The translations under genes were made by a program, and so were the position numbers. A stretch of 64,000 nt of DNA from Aliigemmobacter aestuarii (GTDB lineage Bacteria; Pseudomonadota; Alphaproteobacteria; Rhodobacterales; Rhodobacteraceae): the NCBI RefSeq assembly GCF_004799285.1, contig NZ_SSND01000001.1:620001-684000 (forward strand), given 5' to 3'. Positions 25,434 to 35,363 of the stretch are shown piece after piece. The notes under the pieces were generated by a model that was given only the letters and a program-made list of their open reading frames with translations, was not told the DNA's origin and did not search any database. Position 1 is the stretch's first letter. Each line of letters begins with the position of its first letter.

Positions 25434-26879
25434 CTAACGGGCCAGCACCAGCATCCCCGCGACATCGGCATGCGCCTCAAGATGATCGGCCAGCCGGTCC
25501 AGCACAGCATCGACCGTCGCGGAATAGGACCGGCCCGCAGGTTCGACACCAAGGCCGGCCAGATAGGCCGCGCGGAAGGCGTCACCCGCGAACATCCCGT
25601 GCAGATAACTGCCCGTGACCCGCCCGTCGGCGGAAACCGCGCCCTCGGCCTCGCCCTCGATCCGGGCGAAGGGGCGCGCGCGGTCGGCCCCGTCGGTACG
25701 GCCGATGTGAATCTCGTATCCCTCCAGCGGCGCGCCGCTTGCCGCATGGATCGCCGAGACCCTGCTCAGGCGCTTGTCGCGCGTCATCACCGTCTCGACA
25801 TCCAGCAGGCCAAGACCGGGGGTTTCGCCGGGCGGCCCCTCGATCCCCTCGGGGTCGCGCACCACGCGGCCAAGCATCTGGTAGCCGCCGCAGATGCCCA
25901 GTACACGCCCCCCCCGGCGCAGATGTGCGGCAAGGTCCAGATCCCAGCCCTGTTCCCGCAGAAAGGCCAGATCGCCGCGCGTCGACTTCGACCCCGGCAG
26001 GATCACCAGATCGCAATCGGGGATCGCCTCTCCGGCCCGCACCATCGTCAGGCTGACGCCCGTCTCCTGCGCCAGCGGATCGAGATCGTCGAAATTCGCG
26101 ATGCGCGAGAAGACCAGTGCCGCGACGCGAAAGCCGCCGCCCGCCTGCCCGCGCGGCAGATCCAGCGCGTCCTCGGCCGGAAGCTTCGCGGCATCGGCGA
26201 AAAAGGGCACCACGCCAAAGCCGCGCCAGCCCGTGCGCTTGGCGATCAGGCGATAGCCATCGTCGAACAGCGACGGATCGCCGCGGAACTTGTTGATCAG
26301 GAACCCGCCGATCATCGCCGCATCGGCCGGATCGAGCACCGCCTGCGTGCCAACGATCTGCGCGATGACCCCGCCCCGGTCGATGTCGCCCGCAAGGATC
26401 ACCGGCACATCCGCCGCCCGCGCAAAACCCATGTTGGCGATGTCGCCCGCACGCAGGTTCACTTCGGCCGGGCTGCCCGCCCCCTCGACGATGACGATGT
26501 CATGCGCGGCCTTCAGACGCCCGAAACTGTCCAGCACCGGCGCCATCAGCGACGGCTTGAGCGCGGCATAGTCGCGCGCCTTCACCGTGGCGACACGCCG
26601 CCCCTGCACGACGACCTGCGCCCCCGTCTCGGTCTCGGGCTTCAGAAGGACCGGGTTCATGTCGACCACCGGCTCCAGCCCCGCAGCGCGCGCCTGCAAC
26701 GCCTGCGCCCGCCCGATCTCGCCCCCGTCGACGGTAACGGCGGCATTGTTGGACATGTTCTGCGGCTTGAACGGCGCGACCGAAAGCCCCCGCCGCCGCG
26801 CCGCCCGGCACAGGCCCGCCACCAGAAGCGACTTGCCCACGTTGGACCCGGCCCCCTGGATCATCACCGCCCGGCTCAT
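25434..26879 (-). CDS. cobQ: Cobyric acid synthase CobQ
   Basis: A 481-residue glutamine-dependent amidotransferase. The N-terminal ATP loop is G-A-G-S-N-V-G-K-S (residues 9-17), followed by [10 protein letters not shown]; the C-terminal glutaminase domain has the nucleophile Cys near residue 330 in L-G-I-C-G-G-Y-Q and His in G-S-Y-L-H-G-M. It amidates adenosylcobyrinic acid a,c-diamide at positions b, d, e and g. Transcribed with cobO upstream on the same strand, opposite to the main cob operon. Confidence 0.95.
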   Translation of the reverse strand: MSRAVMIQGAGSNVGKSLLVAGLCRAARRRGLSVAPFKPQNMSNNAAVTVDGGEIGRAQALQARAAGLEPVVDMNPVLLKPETETGAQVVVQGRRVATVKARDYAALKPSLMAPVLDSFGRLKAAHDIVIVEGAGSPAEVNLRAGDIANMGFARAADVPVILAGDIDRGGVIAQIVGTQAVLDPADAAMIGGFLINKFRGDPSLFDDGYRLIAKRTGWRGFGVVPFFADAAKLPAEDALDLPRGQAGGGFRVAALVFSRIANFDDLDPLAQETGVSLTMVRAGEAIPDCDLVILPGSKSTRGDLAFLREQGWDLDLAAHLRRGGRVLGICGGYQMLGRVVRDPEGIEGPPGETPGLGLLDVETVMTRDKRLSRVSAIHAASGAPLEGYEIHIGRTDGADRARPFARIEGEAEGAVSADGRVTGSYLHGMFAGDAFRAAYLAGLGVEPAGRSYSATVDAVLDRLADHLEAHADVAGMLVLAR

Positions 26880-26998
26880 GTCCGCGCCTTTCGCGTCCGG
26901 ATGGCGCGGATGCCTCCGGCGGGGGTATTTGCATCAGGTTGAAACAAGATTCGAACCAAGATCTCGCGCCTTCATCTGTTCCCAGATACTCCGGGGGT

Positions 26999-27019
26999 CC
27001 GGGGGGCAGCGCCCCCCGG
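26999..27019 (-). terminator. GC-rich hairpin downstream of cobO
   Basis: A perfect 9-bp inverted repeat (CCGGGGGGC / GCCCCCCGG with a 3-base loop) begins 7 bases after the cobO stop in the minus direction. It is followed by a GGAGTATCTGGGAACAG stretch instead of a U-tract. A mirror-image GGGGGTATTTG stretch lies at 26919-26929. Probably a terminator or processing hairpin between cobO and cobQ; intrinsic termination is not certain. Confidence 0.5.
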
Positions 27020-27025
27020 CTGCCT

Positions 27026-27679
27026 TCAGAATTCCACCCCGGGCTGGCCCTTGATGCCCGACCGGAAGGGATGTTTGACCAACGTCATTTCGGTCACGAG
27101 GTCCGCCAGTTCGATCAGCTCGTCCTTGGCATTCCGCCCCGTCAGGCAGACATGGGTCAGCGCGGGCTTCTCGTCGCGCAGGAAGGCCACCACCTCGTCG
27201 ATGGGCAGGTAATCGTATCGCAGCGCGATGTTGATCTCGTCGAGAAGGACAAATCGGATCTTCGGGTCGCGGATCAGCTCCTTGGCCTTTTCCCAACCCT
27301 TGCGCGCCATCTCGATGTCGCGGGCGCGGTCCTGGGTTTCCCAGGTAAAGCCCTCGCCCATGGCGTGAAACTGGCAGAGATCGGAAAAATGCCCCTCGAT
27401 CAGGCGTCTTTCGCCAGTGTCCCAGGCGCCCTTGATGAACTGCACCACCGCGCAGGGCATGCCATGGGCGATGCAGCGCAGGATCATCCCGAAGCCGGAC
27501 GAGGACTTGCCCTTGCCCGGCCCGGTGTGAACGATCACCAAACCCTTCTCGCCCGATTTCGTGGCCATGATCTTGTCGCGCGCGGCCTTCTTCTTGGCCA
27601 TCTTCTGGGCATGGCGCGCATCGGGATCGGTCACCTTTTCCGGTCCGCTTTCGGCCGGGATGTCGTGTTCATCGGTCAT
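27026..27679 (-). CDS. cobO: Cob(I)yrinic acid a,c-diamide adenosyltransferase CobO
   Basis: A 217-residue CobA/CobO/BtuR-type ATP:corrinoid adenosyltransferase. P-loop G-P-G-K-G-K-S-S at residues 53-60, then V-V-Q-F-I-K-G-A-W and L-L-D-E-I-N-I-A-L-R-Y; the C-terminal L-T-G-R-N-A family motif is present. It adds the 5'-deoxyadenosyl group to cobalt. It is divergent from the riboswitch-led cobW-cobN operon and upstream of cobQ. Confidence 0.95.
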   Translation of the reverse strand: MTDEHDIPAESGPEKVTDPDARHAQKMAKKKAARDKIMATKSGEKGLVIVHTGPGKGKSSSGFGMILRCIAHGMPCAVVQFIKGAWDTGERRLIEGHFSDLCQFHAMGEGFTWETQDRARDIEMARKGWEKAKELIRDPKIRFVLLDEINIALRYDYLPIDEVVAFLRDEKPALTHVCLTGRNAKDELIELADLVTEMTLVKHPFRSGIKGQPGVEF

Positions 27680-27734
27680 GGTGCCGTTCCTCTCCTTGAC
27701 ATTGCGGGCCTGCTGCCGTTTGACATCAGACCAG

Positions 27735-27950
27735 CGCTGGTGCCTGTCCTACGGCAGGCCAAGAGGGAATGCGACAGGTTTTCCGACACCGCAAGGCCGG
27801 GAACCGAAGCGCAGCCGCCCCCGCGACCGTGACCGGAAAGGTCGCCCGAGGCCACTGGCCCCCTGCCCCCGCGACGGGCACGGCCGGGAAGGCAGGGTGA
27901 CCGCTGGGCCATCCGGCCCTGGATCCGCAAGCCGGGAGACCTGCCAGCCG
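27735..27950 (+). promoter_or_regulatory. Cobalamin riboswitch upstream of the DUF1636-cobW-cobN operon
   Basis: Ordered conserved blocks of the B12 element are visible: AAGAGGGAA (27759-27767), GCAGCCGCCCCCGCGACCG (near 27812-27830), CCACTGG (near 27853) and the terminal B12 box GCCGGGAGACCTGCC (27931-27945). Boundaries are approximate. It lies on the leader of the downstream metal-handling and cobaltochelatase genes and should shut them off when adenosylcobalamin is plentiful. Confidence 0.92.
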
Positions 27951-28077
27951 ATGACGACTGAACGGGCGGACGGGGTGATCCGCAGCCGGCAGGTGGGCCT
28001 GATCCGCGGCAGCGTGTCACCGGCCCGTCCCCCGGTCCTGCACAGCCCCTCTGCCCTGGCCCAGGAAGGACGAACCG

Positions 28078-28515
28078 ATGGCGGCGGCGGTGCTGCATGT
28101 GTGTGTGACCTGCAAGGGCGCGGCGACGGTCGCGGCCTGCACCGATTGCCCGTCGGGCGGTGCCGATGCCGCGCAATGCGCCAACTGCCCGCTGGCGCAG
28201 GCCGGGGCCGCGCCGGGCGGGATGCGCGCGGGCGCGCAGCTTGCCGCGGCGCTGGCCGATCTGCCCTGCCCCGAGGGCGTGACCATCCGCGAGGTCGAAT
28301 GCCTGTCGGCCTGTTCGCAGGGCTGTTCGGTGGCGCTTTCGGCCCCCGGCAAGTGGTCCTACGTCTATGGCCGCCTGACCGCGGGCGACGCGATCGACAT
28401 CCTTCTGGGCGCCGCCGCCTATGCCCGGGCCGCCGACGGGATCGTGCCCTGGCGCGACCGGCCCACCATCTTCCGCAAGCAGAGCCTTGCGCGCATTCCC
28501 CCGATCGACATCTGA
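28078..28515 (+). CDS. DUF1636 cysteine-rich protein (cobalt/B12-associated)
   Basis: A 145-residue DUF1636 protein. It begins L-H-V-C-V-T-C-K-G, then carries an inserted cysteine pair block (C-T-D-C-P and C-A-N-C-P) before E-C-L-S-A-C-S-Q-G-C. The fold is likely thioredoxin-like ferredoxin. It is the first gene after the riboswitch and precedes cobW by 14 bases, so a metallochaperone or redox role in cobalt use is inferred. A shorter paralogue lies at 41236-41553; both end with L-A-R-I-P. Confidence 0.85.
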   Translation: MAAAVLHVCVTCKGAATVAACTDCPSGGADAAQCANCPLAQAGAAPGGMRAGAQLAAALADLPCPEGVTIREVECLSACSQGCSVALSAPGKWSYVYGRLTAGDAIDILLGAAAYARAADGIVPWRDRPTIFRKQSLARIPPIDI

Positions 28516-28529
28516 CCCGAGGACGCCCC

Positions 28530-29564
28530 ATGACCGACCTGACCAAGATCCCCGTCACCGTGATCACCGGCTTTCTGGGCGCCGGGAAGACCACGCTCAT
28601 CCGCCACCTGATGCAGAACCCGCAGGGCAAGCGGCTGGCCGTTCTGGTCAACGAATTCGGCACCGTGGGCGTGGATGGCGACATCCTGAAATCCTGCGCC
28701 GACGAGAACTGCCCGGAAGAGAACATCGTCGAGCTGGCGAACGGCTGCATCTGCTGCACCGTGGCCGATGACTTCATCCCGACGATCGAGGCGCTGATGG
28801 CCATGCCGAAGCGGCCCGATCATATCCTGATCGAAACCTCGGGCCTGGCGTTGCCCAAGCCCCTTCTGAAGGCATTCGACTGGCCCGCGATCCGGTCGCG
28901 CATCACCGTGGACGGGGTGATCGCGCTGGCCGATGCCGAGGCCGTGGCCGCCGGGCGCTTTGCCCCGGACGAGGCCGCGGTGCAGGCGCAGCGCGAGGCG
29001 GATGAAAGCCTGGATCACGAAACGCCCCTGTCGGAGGTCTTCGAGGACCAGATCGCCTGTGCCGACATCGTGCTTTTGTCCAAGGCCGATCTTGCCGGCG
29101 ATGCGGGTCTTGCCGCCGCCCGCGCGGTGATCGAGGCGGAAACCCCGCGCAAGCTGCCCATCCTGCCGATGACCGAGGGCGTGATCGACCCGCGCGTCGT
29201 CCTGGGCCTGAACGCCCGGGCCGAGGACGACCTGCACGCCCGTCCCAGCCACCACGACGGCCACGACGACCACGAGCATGACGATTTCGATTCGGTCGTG
29301 ATCGAATTGCCCGAGGTGACCGATCCGGACGCACTGGCCGAAGCGATCCGGCGCCTTGCGCGCGAACAGGACATCCTGCGCGTCAAGGGCCATGTGGCCG
29401 TGGCGGGCAAGCCGATGCGGCTTCTGGTGCAGGCGGTGGGGGAACGGGTGCGTCACCAGTTCGACCGCCCCTGGGGGACCGAGCCCCGCCTGAGCCGCCT
29501 TGTCGTCATCGCCGAACACGACCACATCGACGAGACCGCGATCCGCGCGGTTCTGGGCGCCTGA
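28530..29564 (+). CDS. cobW: CobW-family GTPase metallochaperone
   Basis: A 344-residue G3E GTPase. Walker A is G-F-L-G-A-G-K-T-T (residues 14-22), the metal-binding motif is C-I-C-C (about residues 73-76) in N-G-C-I-C-C-T, and L-S-K-A-D is the guanine-specificity motif. A histidine/aspartate-rich stretch H-H-D-G-H-D-D-H-E-H-D-D lies near 243-254 and a CobW C-terminal domain follows. It is thought to deliver Co2+ to the cobaltochelatase encoded next, under GTP control. Confidence 0.95.
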   Translation: MTDLTKIPVTVITGFLGAGKTTLIRHLMQNPQGKRLAVLVNEFGTVGVDGDILKSCADENCPEENIVELANGCICCTVADDFIPTIEALMAMPKRPDHILIETSGLALPKPLLKAFDWPAIRSRITVDGVIALADAEAVAAGRFAPDEAAVQAQREADESLDHETPLSEVFEDQIACADIVLLSKADLAGDAGLAAARAVIEAETPRKLPILPMTEGVIDPRVVLGLNARAEDDLHARPSHHDGHDDHEHDDFDSVVIELPEVTDPDALAEAIRRLAREQDILRVKGHVAVAGKPMRLLVQAVGERVRHQFDRPWGTEPRLSRLVVIAEHDHIDETAIRAVLGA

Positions 29565-29579
29565 CGGGGGCCGCCGCCG

Positions 29580-32500
29580 ATGCATGTCGTCTTCCGCGAA
29601 AGCCACGGGCTTGAGGAAACGGACACCCCGTTCGACCTGGGTCAGACCCCGGCCGATCTGGTGGTGCTTTCGTTTTCCGACAGCGACCTTGGCGCCTTCG
29701 CGGCGGGCTGGCATCGCGGGCGGACATCGCTTCCGTCGCTGCGGCTGGCGAACCTTGTCGCCCTCCGGCACCCGCTGTCGGTCGATACCTATGTGGAAAA
29801 CACGCTGGCCGGGGCCAGGGGCATCCTGATCCGCCTGATCGGGGGCGAAAGCTATTGGCCCTATGGCCTTGCCTCGGTGCAGGACCTGTGCCGCCGGAAG
29901 GGCATCGCGCTGGCGGTGCTGCCTGCCGACGGGAGGGTGGACCCGGCGCTGGACGCGGCCTCGACCCTGCCGGTGTCGACGCTCCGGCGGCTGATGGCGC
30001 TTTGCGATGCGGGCGGCGCGGTGGCCGCGCAGGCCGCGCTGGCGCAGCTGGCGCTGGCGGCGGGGCTTTATGCCGGGCCGGTGATGGGCGAAAAGACCGT
30101 GCCCGATTGCGGCTGGTACCTGCCGGGTCGCGGCGTGGTCGCCGGGCCGGACGACAGCGACCGCCCGCGCGTCGCCGTCACCTTCTACCGCAGCTATCTG
30201 ACGGCGGCCGATACCGCGCCCGTCGATGCCCTGATCGCGGCGCTTGAGGCGCGCGGCTTTGCGGCCACGGGGCTGTTCGCCCCGTCGCTGAAGGCCCCCG
30301 GCGCGGGTGATTTCCTGCGCGCGGCCCTGACGCGATTGGCGCCGGTCGCGATCGTCAACGCCACCGCGTTTTCCGCAAAGGGCGAGGATGGCGAAACCCC
30401 GCTGGACGGCCCCGGCTGCCCGGTTTTTCAGGTCGCCCTGTCGACCGCGCGCCGGCGGGACTGGGCCGGATCGGACCGTGGCCTGTCGCCTGCCGATCTG
30501 GCGATGCATGTTGTCCTGCCCGAGGTGGACGGGCGAATTTTCGCAGGCGTGGCCAGTTTCAAGTCGCCGGGGCGCAAGGACCCGGACCTGCAATTCTCGC
30601 GGTTCGCGCACCGCGCCGACGAGGGGCGGATCGCGCAGGTGGCCGACCGGGTTGCCGCATGGCACCGGCTGGCCGTGACACCGCGGGCCGACCGGAAACT
30701 GGCGGTGGTGCTGTCCACCTATCCGGGTCGGCCCGACCAGCTTGCCCATGCGGTGGGGCTGGATGCGCTGGCCTCCACAGCGGCGCTGTTTGCTGAACTG
30801 AATTCTGAAGGATACGCCACAAGCCATTGTGATGATTTGGGTATCCGGCTTACGAAGGACAGGCTTACATGGCCCGTTGCAGCCTATCGCGCGGCGCTAC
30901 TGGCGCTGCCCGGCGCGCTGCGCGACCGCCTGGCCGAGGCCTGGGGCGCGCCCGAGGATGATGCGCTGGTGCAGGACGGGGCCTTTGCCTTTCCGGCGGT
31001 CCGGGCCGGGCAGGCCATCGTCTCGCTGCAACCCGAACGGGGCGAGGTGACGACGCGGGACGCCGATTACCACGATCTTGCCCGCACCCCCTGCCACGGC
31101 TATGTCGCCTTCTACCTCTGGCTGCGGTCGCAGGGCATCCATGCGCTGTGCCACGTCGGCGCGCATGGCACGCTGGAATGGCTGCCGGGCAAGTCTGCGG
31201 CGCTTTCGGCAGACTGCTGGCCCGAGGCGCTGATCGGCCCCCTGCCGGTGATCTACCCGTTCATCGTGAACGACCCCGGAGAGGCGGCGCAGGCCAAGCG
31301 GCGGATCGGTGCCGTCACTCTGGGGCACATGCCGCCGCCGATGGCCACCGCGCGGGTGCCCGAGGGGCTTTTGCGGCTGGAACGGCTGTTGGACGAATAC
31401 TCCACCGCCGACGGGCTGGACCCGGCGCGCCGCGACCGGCTCATCGCCTCGATCCGCGACGAGGCGCAGGGCGCGGGGGTCGAGGCCGACCTGGGCCTGC
31501 CCTCCGATGCCTCTGCCGCCGAGGCGATCACCCGGATCGACCGCTTCGTCTGCGACATCAAGGAAAGCCAGTACGGCGACGGCCTGCATGTGTTCGGACA
31601 GGCGCCGGGCGAATGGGCGGGGCTGCTGGCCGCGCTGGATGGCCGCAGGGTGGCCCCCGGCCCGTCGGGTTCGCCCTATCGCGGGCGGTCCGATGTGGCC
31701 CCGACCGGGCGCAACCTGTTTTCGGTCGATCCCCGCGCGGTGCCTTCGCGCGCGGCCCATGCGCAGGGCGTGAAACTGGCCGAGGAACTGCTCCGCCGCC
31801 ACTTGCAGGACAAGGGCGACTGGCCGCGTGGCCTGGTGCTTGACCTGTGGGGGTCGGCCACCATGCGGACGGCGGGCGAAGAGGTGGCGATGGCGCTGCA
31901 TCTGGCCGGGTTGAAACCCCGCTGGGACGAGGGCAGCGAACGCGTCTCGGGCTTCGAGGTGCTGCCGTTGGCCCTGCTGGGCCGCCCCCGCATCGACGTG
32001 ACGCTGCGCGTGTCGGGCCTGTTCCGCGACATCTTTCCCGGCCTTGCCCAGATGTTCGAGGCCGGCGCGGCGGCGCTGGCCGACCGCGACGAGGCGCCCG
32101 AGGACAATCCCTATGTCACCCGCGCGCCCCGCGTCTTCGGCCCGAAGCCCGGACTTTACGGCATGGGCATGGGTGAGGCTCTGGAGGATTATTCCGAGGC
32201 GGGCCGTCTGGCCGCGGGCGAGGCCTGGCTTTCGGCCAGTTCCTGGGCGATCGGCGCCGATGGCGAGGTGCGCGACGACCGCGCCGCGCTGGAAGCGCGC
32301 CTGAAGGCCGCCGATGCCTTTGCCCATGTGCAGGACCTGACCGAAACCGATGTGCTGATGGCCCCGGATTACGCCGCCCACGAAGGCGGGATTGCGGCAG
32401 CGCTGGCCGCGCTCGGGGCCGAGGCACCCGCGGCCTATCATCTTGACACGACCAACCCCGCCGCCCCCCGCGCCCGCACCGTGACCGAAGAGATCGGCCG

Positions 32501-32816
32501 CGTGGTGCGCGCCCGCGCCGCCAATCCGGCCTGGGCCGACGGGATGATGCGGCACGGGTTCCGCGGGGCCGCCGAGATTACCGCGACGTTGGATAATATG
32601 GCGGCATATGCCCACCTGACCCGAAATATCCCTGTGCATTTGTTCGATTTGTACCATGAGGCAACGTTGGGCCGCCCCGATCTCGTGGCCTTCATGGAAC
32701 GCGAGAACCCGATGGCGCTGGCGGCGTTGCGGGCGCGGTTCGCGGCCTTGCGCGATGCGGGGCTGTGGGTGACGCGGCGCAACTCCATCGCGGCCGCAAT
32801 GGAGGGGGGCGCATGA
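29580..32816 (+). CDS. cobN: Cobaltochelatase subunit CobN
   Basis: A 1078-residue CobN/Mg-chelatase H-type protein, somewhat shorter than the roughly 1275 residues of the classical CobN. H-V-G-A-H-G-T-L-E-W-L-P-G-K near residue 524 and D-L-W-G-S-A-T-M-R-T-A-G-E-E-V are strongly conserved. It inserts cobalt into hydrogenobyrinic acid a,c-diamide with CobS and CobT, whose genes are not in this window. Two patches (about 30790-30890 and 32575-32685) use A/T-rich codons unlike the rest. Its stop overlaps the cobG start. Confidence 0.95.
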   Translation: MHVVFRESHGLEETDTPFDLGQTPADLVVLSFSDSDLGAFAAGWHRGRTSLPSLRLANLVALRHPLSVDTYVENTLAGARGILIRLIGGESYWPYGLASVQDLCRRKGIALAVLPADGRVDPALDAASTLPVSTLRRLMALCDAGGAVAAQAALAQLALAAGLYAGPVMGEKTVPDCGWYLPGRGVVAGPDDSDRPRVAVTFYRSYLTAADTAPVDALIAALEARGFAATGLFAPSLKAPGAGDFLRAALTRLAPVAIVNATAFSAKGEDGETPLDGPGCPVFQVALSTARRRDWAGSDRGLSPADLAMHVVLPEVDGRIFAGVASFKSPGRKDPDLQFSRFAHRADEGRIAQVADRVAAWHRLAVTPRADRKLAVVLSTYPGRPDQLAHAVGLDALASTAALFAELNSEGYATSHCDDLGIRLTKDRLTWPVAAYRAALLALPGALRDRLAEAWGAPEDDALVQDGAFAFPAVRAGQAIVSLQPERGEVTTRDADYHDLARTPCHGYVAFYLWLRSQGIHALCHVGAHGTLEWLPGKSAALSADCWPEALIGPLPVIYPFIVNDPGEAAQAKRRIGAVTLGHMPPPMATARVPEGLLRLERLLDEYSTADGLDPARRDRLIASIRDEAQGAGVEADLGLPSDASAAEAITRIDRFVCDIKESQYGDGLHVFGQAPGEWAGLLAALDGRRVAPGPSGSPYRGRSDVAPTGRNLFSVDPRAVPSRAAHAQGVKLAEELLRRHLQDKGDWPRGLVLDLWGSATMRTAGEEVAMALHLAGLKPRWDEGSERVSGFEVLPLALLGRPRIDVTLRVSGLFRDIFPGLAQMFEAGAAALADRDEAPEDNPYVTRAPRVFGPKPGLYGMGMGEALEDYSEAGRLAAGEAWLSASSWAIGADGEVRDDRAALEARLKAADAFAHVQDLTETDVLMAPDYAAHEGGIAAALAALGAEAPAAYHLDTTNPAAPRARTVTEEIGRVVRARAANPAWADGMMRHGFRGAAEITATLDNMAAYAHLTRNIPVHLFDLYHEATLGRPDLVAFMERENPMALAALRARFAALRDAGLWVTRRNSIAAAMEGGA

Positions 32817-33991
32817 CGACCGCTCCGGTCATTCAGGGCTGGTGCCCTGGCGCGCTACGCCCGATGGCCTCGGGCGACGGTCTGGTGGTGCGGGTGCGCC
32901 CGGTGGGCGGGCGGCTGACCCCGGATCAGGCCGCAGGCATCGCCGCGCTGGCCACCGCCCATGGCAACGGGCTGATCGACCTTTCGGCGCGCGCCAATGT
33001 GCAGTTGCGCGGGGTCACGGCCGAAAGCCACGCGCCCCTGATCGAGGGGTTGCGCGCGCTTGGCCTGATCGACGCGGATGCCGCGGTCGAGGCGCGGCGC
33101 AACATCGTCGTCACCCCGTTCTGGGCCGAGGGCGACGGGACGCAGGACATGGCCCGCGCGCTGATCGCCGCGCTTGCCGCGCCAGATGCACCCGACCTGC
33201 CCGGCAAGTTCGGCTATGCGCTGGATACCGGCCCCCGGCCTGTCCTGCGCGACACCGCGGCGGATATCCGCATCGAACGCTGCGGCGGGCGGTTCGTGGT
33301 GCGTGCCGAAGGCTGCGACCTAGGCCGCGAAGTCGCCGCGGGGGATGTGGCCGCCGCCGTCATCGACCTTGGGCGCTGGTTCGTCGGCGCGGGCGGGGTT
33401 TCGGGCGGACGCGGGCGGATGGCCGCGCTGATCCGCCGGGGCATCCTGCCGCCGGAAGACTGGCGCCGGGTCAGGGCGCCAGAAGGCGCGATGCCCGCGC
33501 CCCGACCCGGCCTTGTGGCCGAAGGCGCGCTGGTGGGTTTCGAATTCGGCCAGATGCAGGCCGAAACGCTGGCGGCCCTTGGCGCGACGGGCGCGCTGCG
33601 CATCACGCCCTGGCGGATGGTCCTGATCGAGGGCGCGCGTGCCCTGCCCGGCCTGCCGGGGCTGATCACCGATCCGGCCGATCCTCTGCTGCGCGTCATC
33701 GCCTGCACCGGCGCGCCCGGCTGCGTTCAGGCGCATGCGCCCACCCGCCCGCTGGCCCGCGCGCTGGCCCCGCATCTGCCGCAAGGCGCTATTCTGCATG
33801 TCGCGGGCTGCGCCAAGGGCTGCGCCCTGCCCGGCGCGGCGCCCCTGACACTGACGGCGACGCCTGGCGGCTTTCACCTGATCCGCGATGGCGCCGCCGC
33901 CGATCCGCCCGCCCGTGCCGGGCTTTCCCCCGAAATCCTGATCGCCGATCCCGGCCTTCTGACCGCCCCCCAGACCGAAAAGACCACCTGA
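32813..33991 (+). CDS. cobG: Precorrin-3B synthase CobG
   Basis: A 392-residue protein of the sulfite/nitrite reductase fold. The [4Fe-4S] cysteine pattern is C298-x5-C304 and C333-x3-C337. I-D-L-S-A-R-A-N-V-Q-L-R-G near the N-terminus is the ferredoxin-like half-domain motif. CobG uses O2 to make precorrin-3B, marking the aerobic pathway. ATG 32813 overlaps the cobN stop (ATGA). Confidence 0.93.
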   Translation: MTTAPVIQGWCPGALRPMASGDGLVVRVRPVGGRLTPDQAAGIAALATAHGNGLIDLSARANVQLRGVTAESHAPLIEGLRALGLIDADAAVEARRNIVVTPFWAEGDGTQDMARALIAALAAPDAPDLPGKFGYALDTGPRPVLRDTAADIRIERCGGRFVVRAEGCDLGREVAAGDVAAAVIDLGRWFVGAGGVSGGRGRMAALIRRGILPPEDWRRVRAPEGAMPAPRPGLVAEGALVGFEFGQMQAETLAALGATGALRITPWRMVLIEGARALPGLPGLITDPADPLLRVIACTGAPGCVQAHAPTRPLARALAPHLPQGAILHVAGCAKGCALPGAAPLTLTATPGGFHLIRDGAAADPPARAGLSPEILIADPGLLTAPQTEKTT

Positions 33992-33993
33992 CC

Positions 33994-34623
33994 ATGCCGC
34001 ACAGCTACATCACCGACGGGGCCGAGATCTATCGCCAGTCCTTCGCCACGATCCGGGCCGAGGCCGATCTTGCCCGGTTCACCCCCGAAGAGGAAATCGT
34101 CGTCGTGCGGATGATCCACGCCGCCGGGATGGTGGGGCTTGAGGCCTTCGCCGAATTCACCCCGGGCATGGCGATTGCCGCGCGGGCCGCGCTTGAGGCC
34201 GGCGCGCCGATCCTGTGCGATGCGCGGATGGTTTCCGAAGGCATCACCCGCCCGCGCCTGCCCGCCGACAACCAGGTGATCTGCACCCTGCACGACCCCC
34301 GCGTCCCCGGCCTTGCGCGCGAAATGGGGAACACGCGGTCCGCCGCCGCGCTGGAATTGTGGCGGCCGCATCTGGCGGGCGCGGTGGTGGCGATCGGCAA
34401 CGCGCCGACTGCGCTTTTCCACCTGCTGAACATGCTGGAAGACCCGGCCTGCCCGCGCCCGGCCGCGATCATCGGCTGCCCGGTCGGCTTCATCGGGGCG
34501 GCCGAATCGAAAGAGGCGCTGATGGCTGCGCCGCCCGTGCCCTCGATGATCATCCGCGGCCGTCTGGGCGGATCTGCGATCACCGTCGCCGCCGTCAACG
34601 CGCTTGCCAGCCGGAAGGAATGA
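33994..34623 (+). CDS. cobH: Precorrin-8X methylmutase CobH
   Basis: A 209-residue CobH/CbiC protein. The catalytic histidine is H42 in R-M-I-H-A-A-G-M-V; D-A-R-M-V-S-E-G-I and G-N-A-P-T-A-L-F-H-L-L are conserved. It moves the C-11 methyl to C-12 to give hydrogenobyrinic acid. It starts 2 bases after the cobG stop. Confidence 0.95.
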   Translation: MPHSYITDGAEIYRQSFATIRAEADLARFTPEEEIVVVRMIHAAGMVGLEAFAEFTPGMAIAARAALEAGAPILCDARMVSEGITRPRLPADNQVICTLHDPRVPGLAREMGNTRSAAALELWRPHLAGAVVAIGNAPTALFHLLNMLEDPACPRPAAIIGCPVGFIGAAESKEALMAAPPVPSMIIRGRLGGSAITVAAVNALASRKE

Positions 34624-34625
34624 CC

Positions 34626-35363
34626 ATGGGGCGGATCATCTGTGCGGGCCTCGGCCCCGGCGACCCGGACCTGATCTCGGTGAAATCCGACCGGGCGATC
34701 CGGGGGGCCGATCACGTGGCCTATTTCCGCAAGATCGGGCGGCAGGGGCAGGCCCGGCGGATCGTCCAGGACATGCTGCGCGCGGACGTCACCGAATATC
34801 CGATGGAATATCCTGTGACGACGGAACTGCCCTTCGACAGCCCCGAATACCGCCACGCGCTGGCGGGTTTCTATGACGACTGGGCCGCGCGTCTGGCCGA
34901 TCTGGCGGCGACGCGCGATGTCGTCGTGCTGTGCGAGGGCGATCCCTTCTTTTACGGTTCGTTCATGCATCTCTACACCCGCCTTCAGGGCCGGGCCGAG
35001 GTCGAGGTGATCCCCGGCATCACCGGGATGACCGGGTGCTGGCATGCCACTGGCACGCCGATCACCTGGGGCGACGATGTGCTGACGGTGCTGATGGGGA
35101 CGCTGCCGGAAGAGGACCTGGTGCATCACATGCAGGGGGCCGATGCGCTGGTCATCATGAAGACCGGCCGCAACCTGCCCCGCGTGCGCCGGGCGCTGGC
35201 CACCGTCGGACGGCTTCAGGACGCCTGGCTTGTGGAACGCGGCACCATGCCGGGCCAGCGGATCGAACGGCTGGCCGAGGTCGAGGATCACGATTGCCCC
35301 TATTTCGCGATCGTGATCGTCCACGGCCACGGTCGCCGCCCCGAAATGGAGGCCGGCGAATGA
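34626..35363 (+). CDS. cobI: Precorrin-2 C20-methyltransferase CobI
   Basis: A 245-residue tetrapyrrole methylase. G-L-G-P-G-D-P-D-L-I-S-V at the N-terminus, L-C-E-G-D-P-F-F-Y-G-S-F (about 104-115) and I-P-G-I-T-G-M-T bind S-adenosylmethionine. It methylates precorrin-2 at C-20. Starts 2 bases after cobH and overlaps cobJ by 4 bases. Confidence 0.95.
   Translation: MGRIICAGLGPGDPDLISVKSDRAIRGADHVAYFRKIGRQGQARRIVQDMLRADVTEYPMEYPVTTELPFDSPEYRHALAGFYDDWAARLADLAATRDVVVLCEGDPFFYGSFMHLYTRLQGRAEVEVIPGITGMTGCWHATGTPITWGDDVLTVLMGTLPEEDLVHHMQGADALVIMKTGRNLPRVRRALATVGRLQDAWLVERGTMPGQRIERLAEVEDHDCPYFAIVIVHGHGRRPEMEAGE

Noticed and set aside
28419-32657. Very long minus-strand open frames antisense to cobW and cobN (up to about 800 codons)
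   Set aside because: Rich in Arg/Gly/His/Gln with no family motifs; they arise from the strong G/C third-position bias of real genes on the plus strand.
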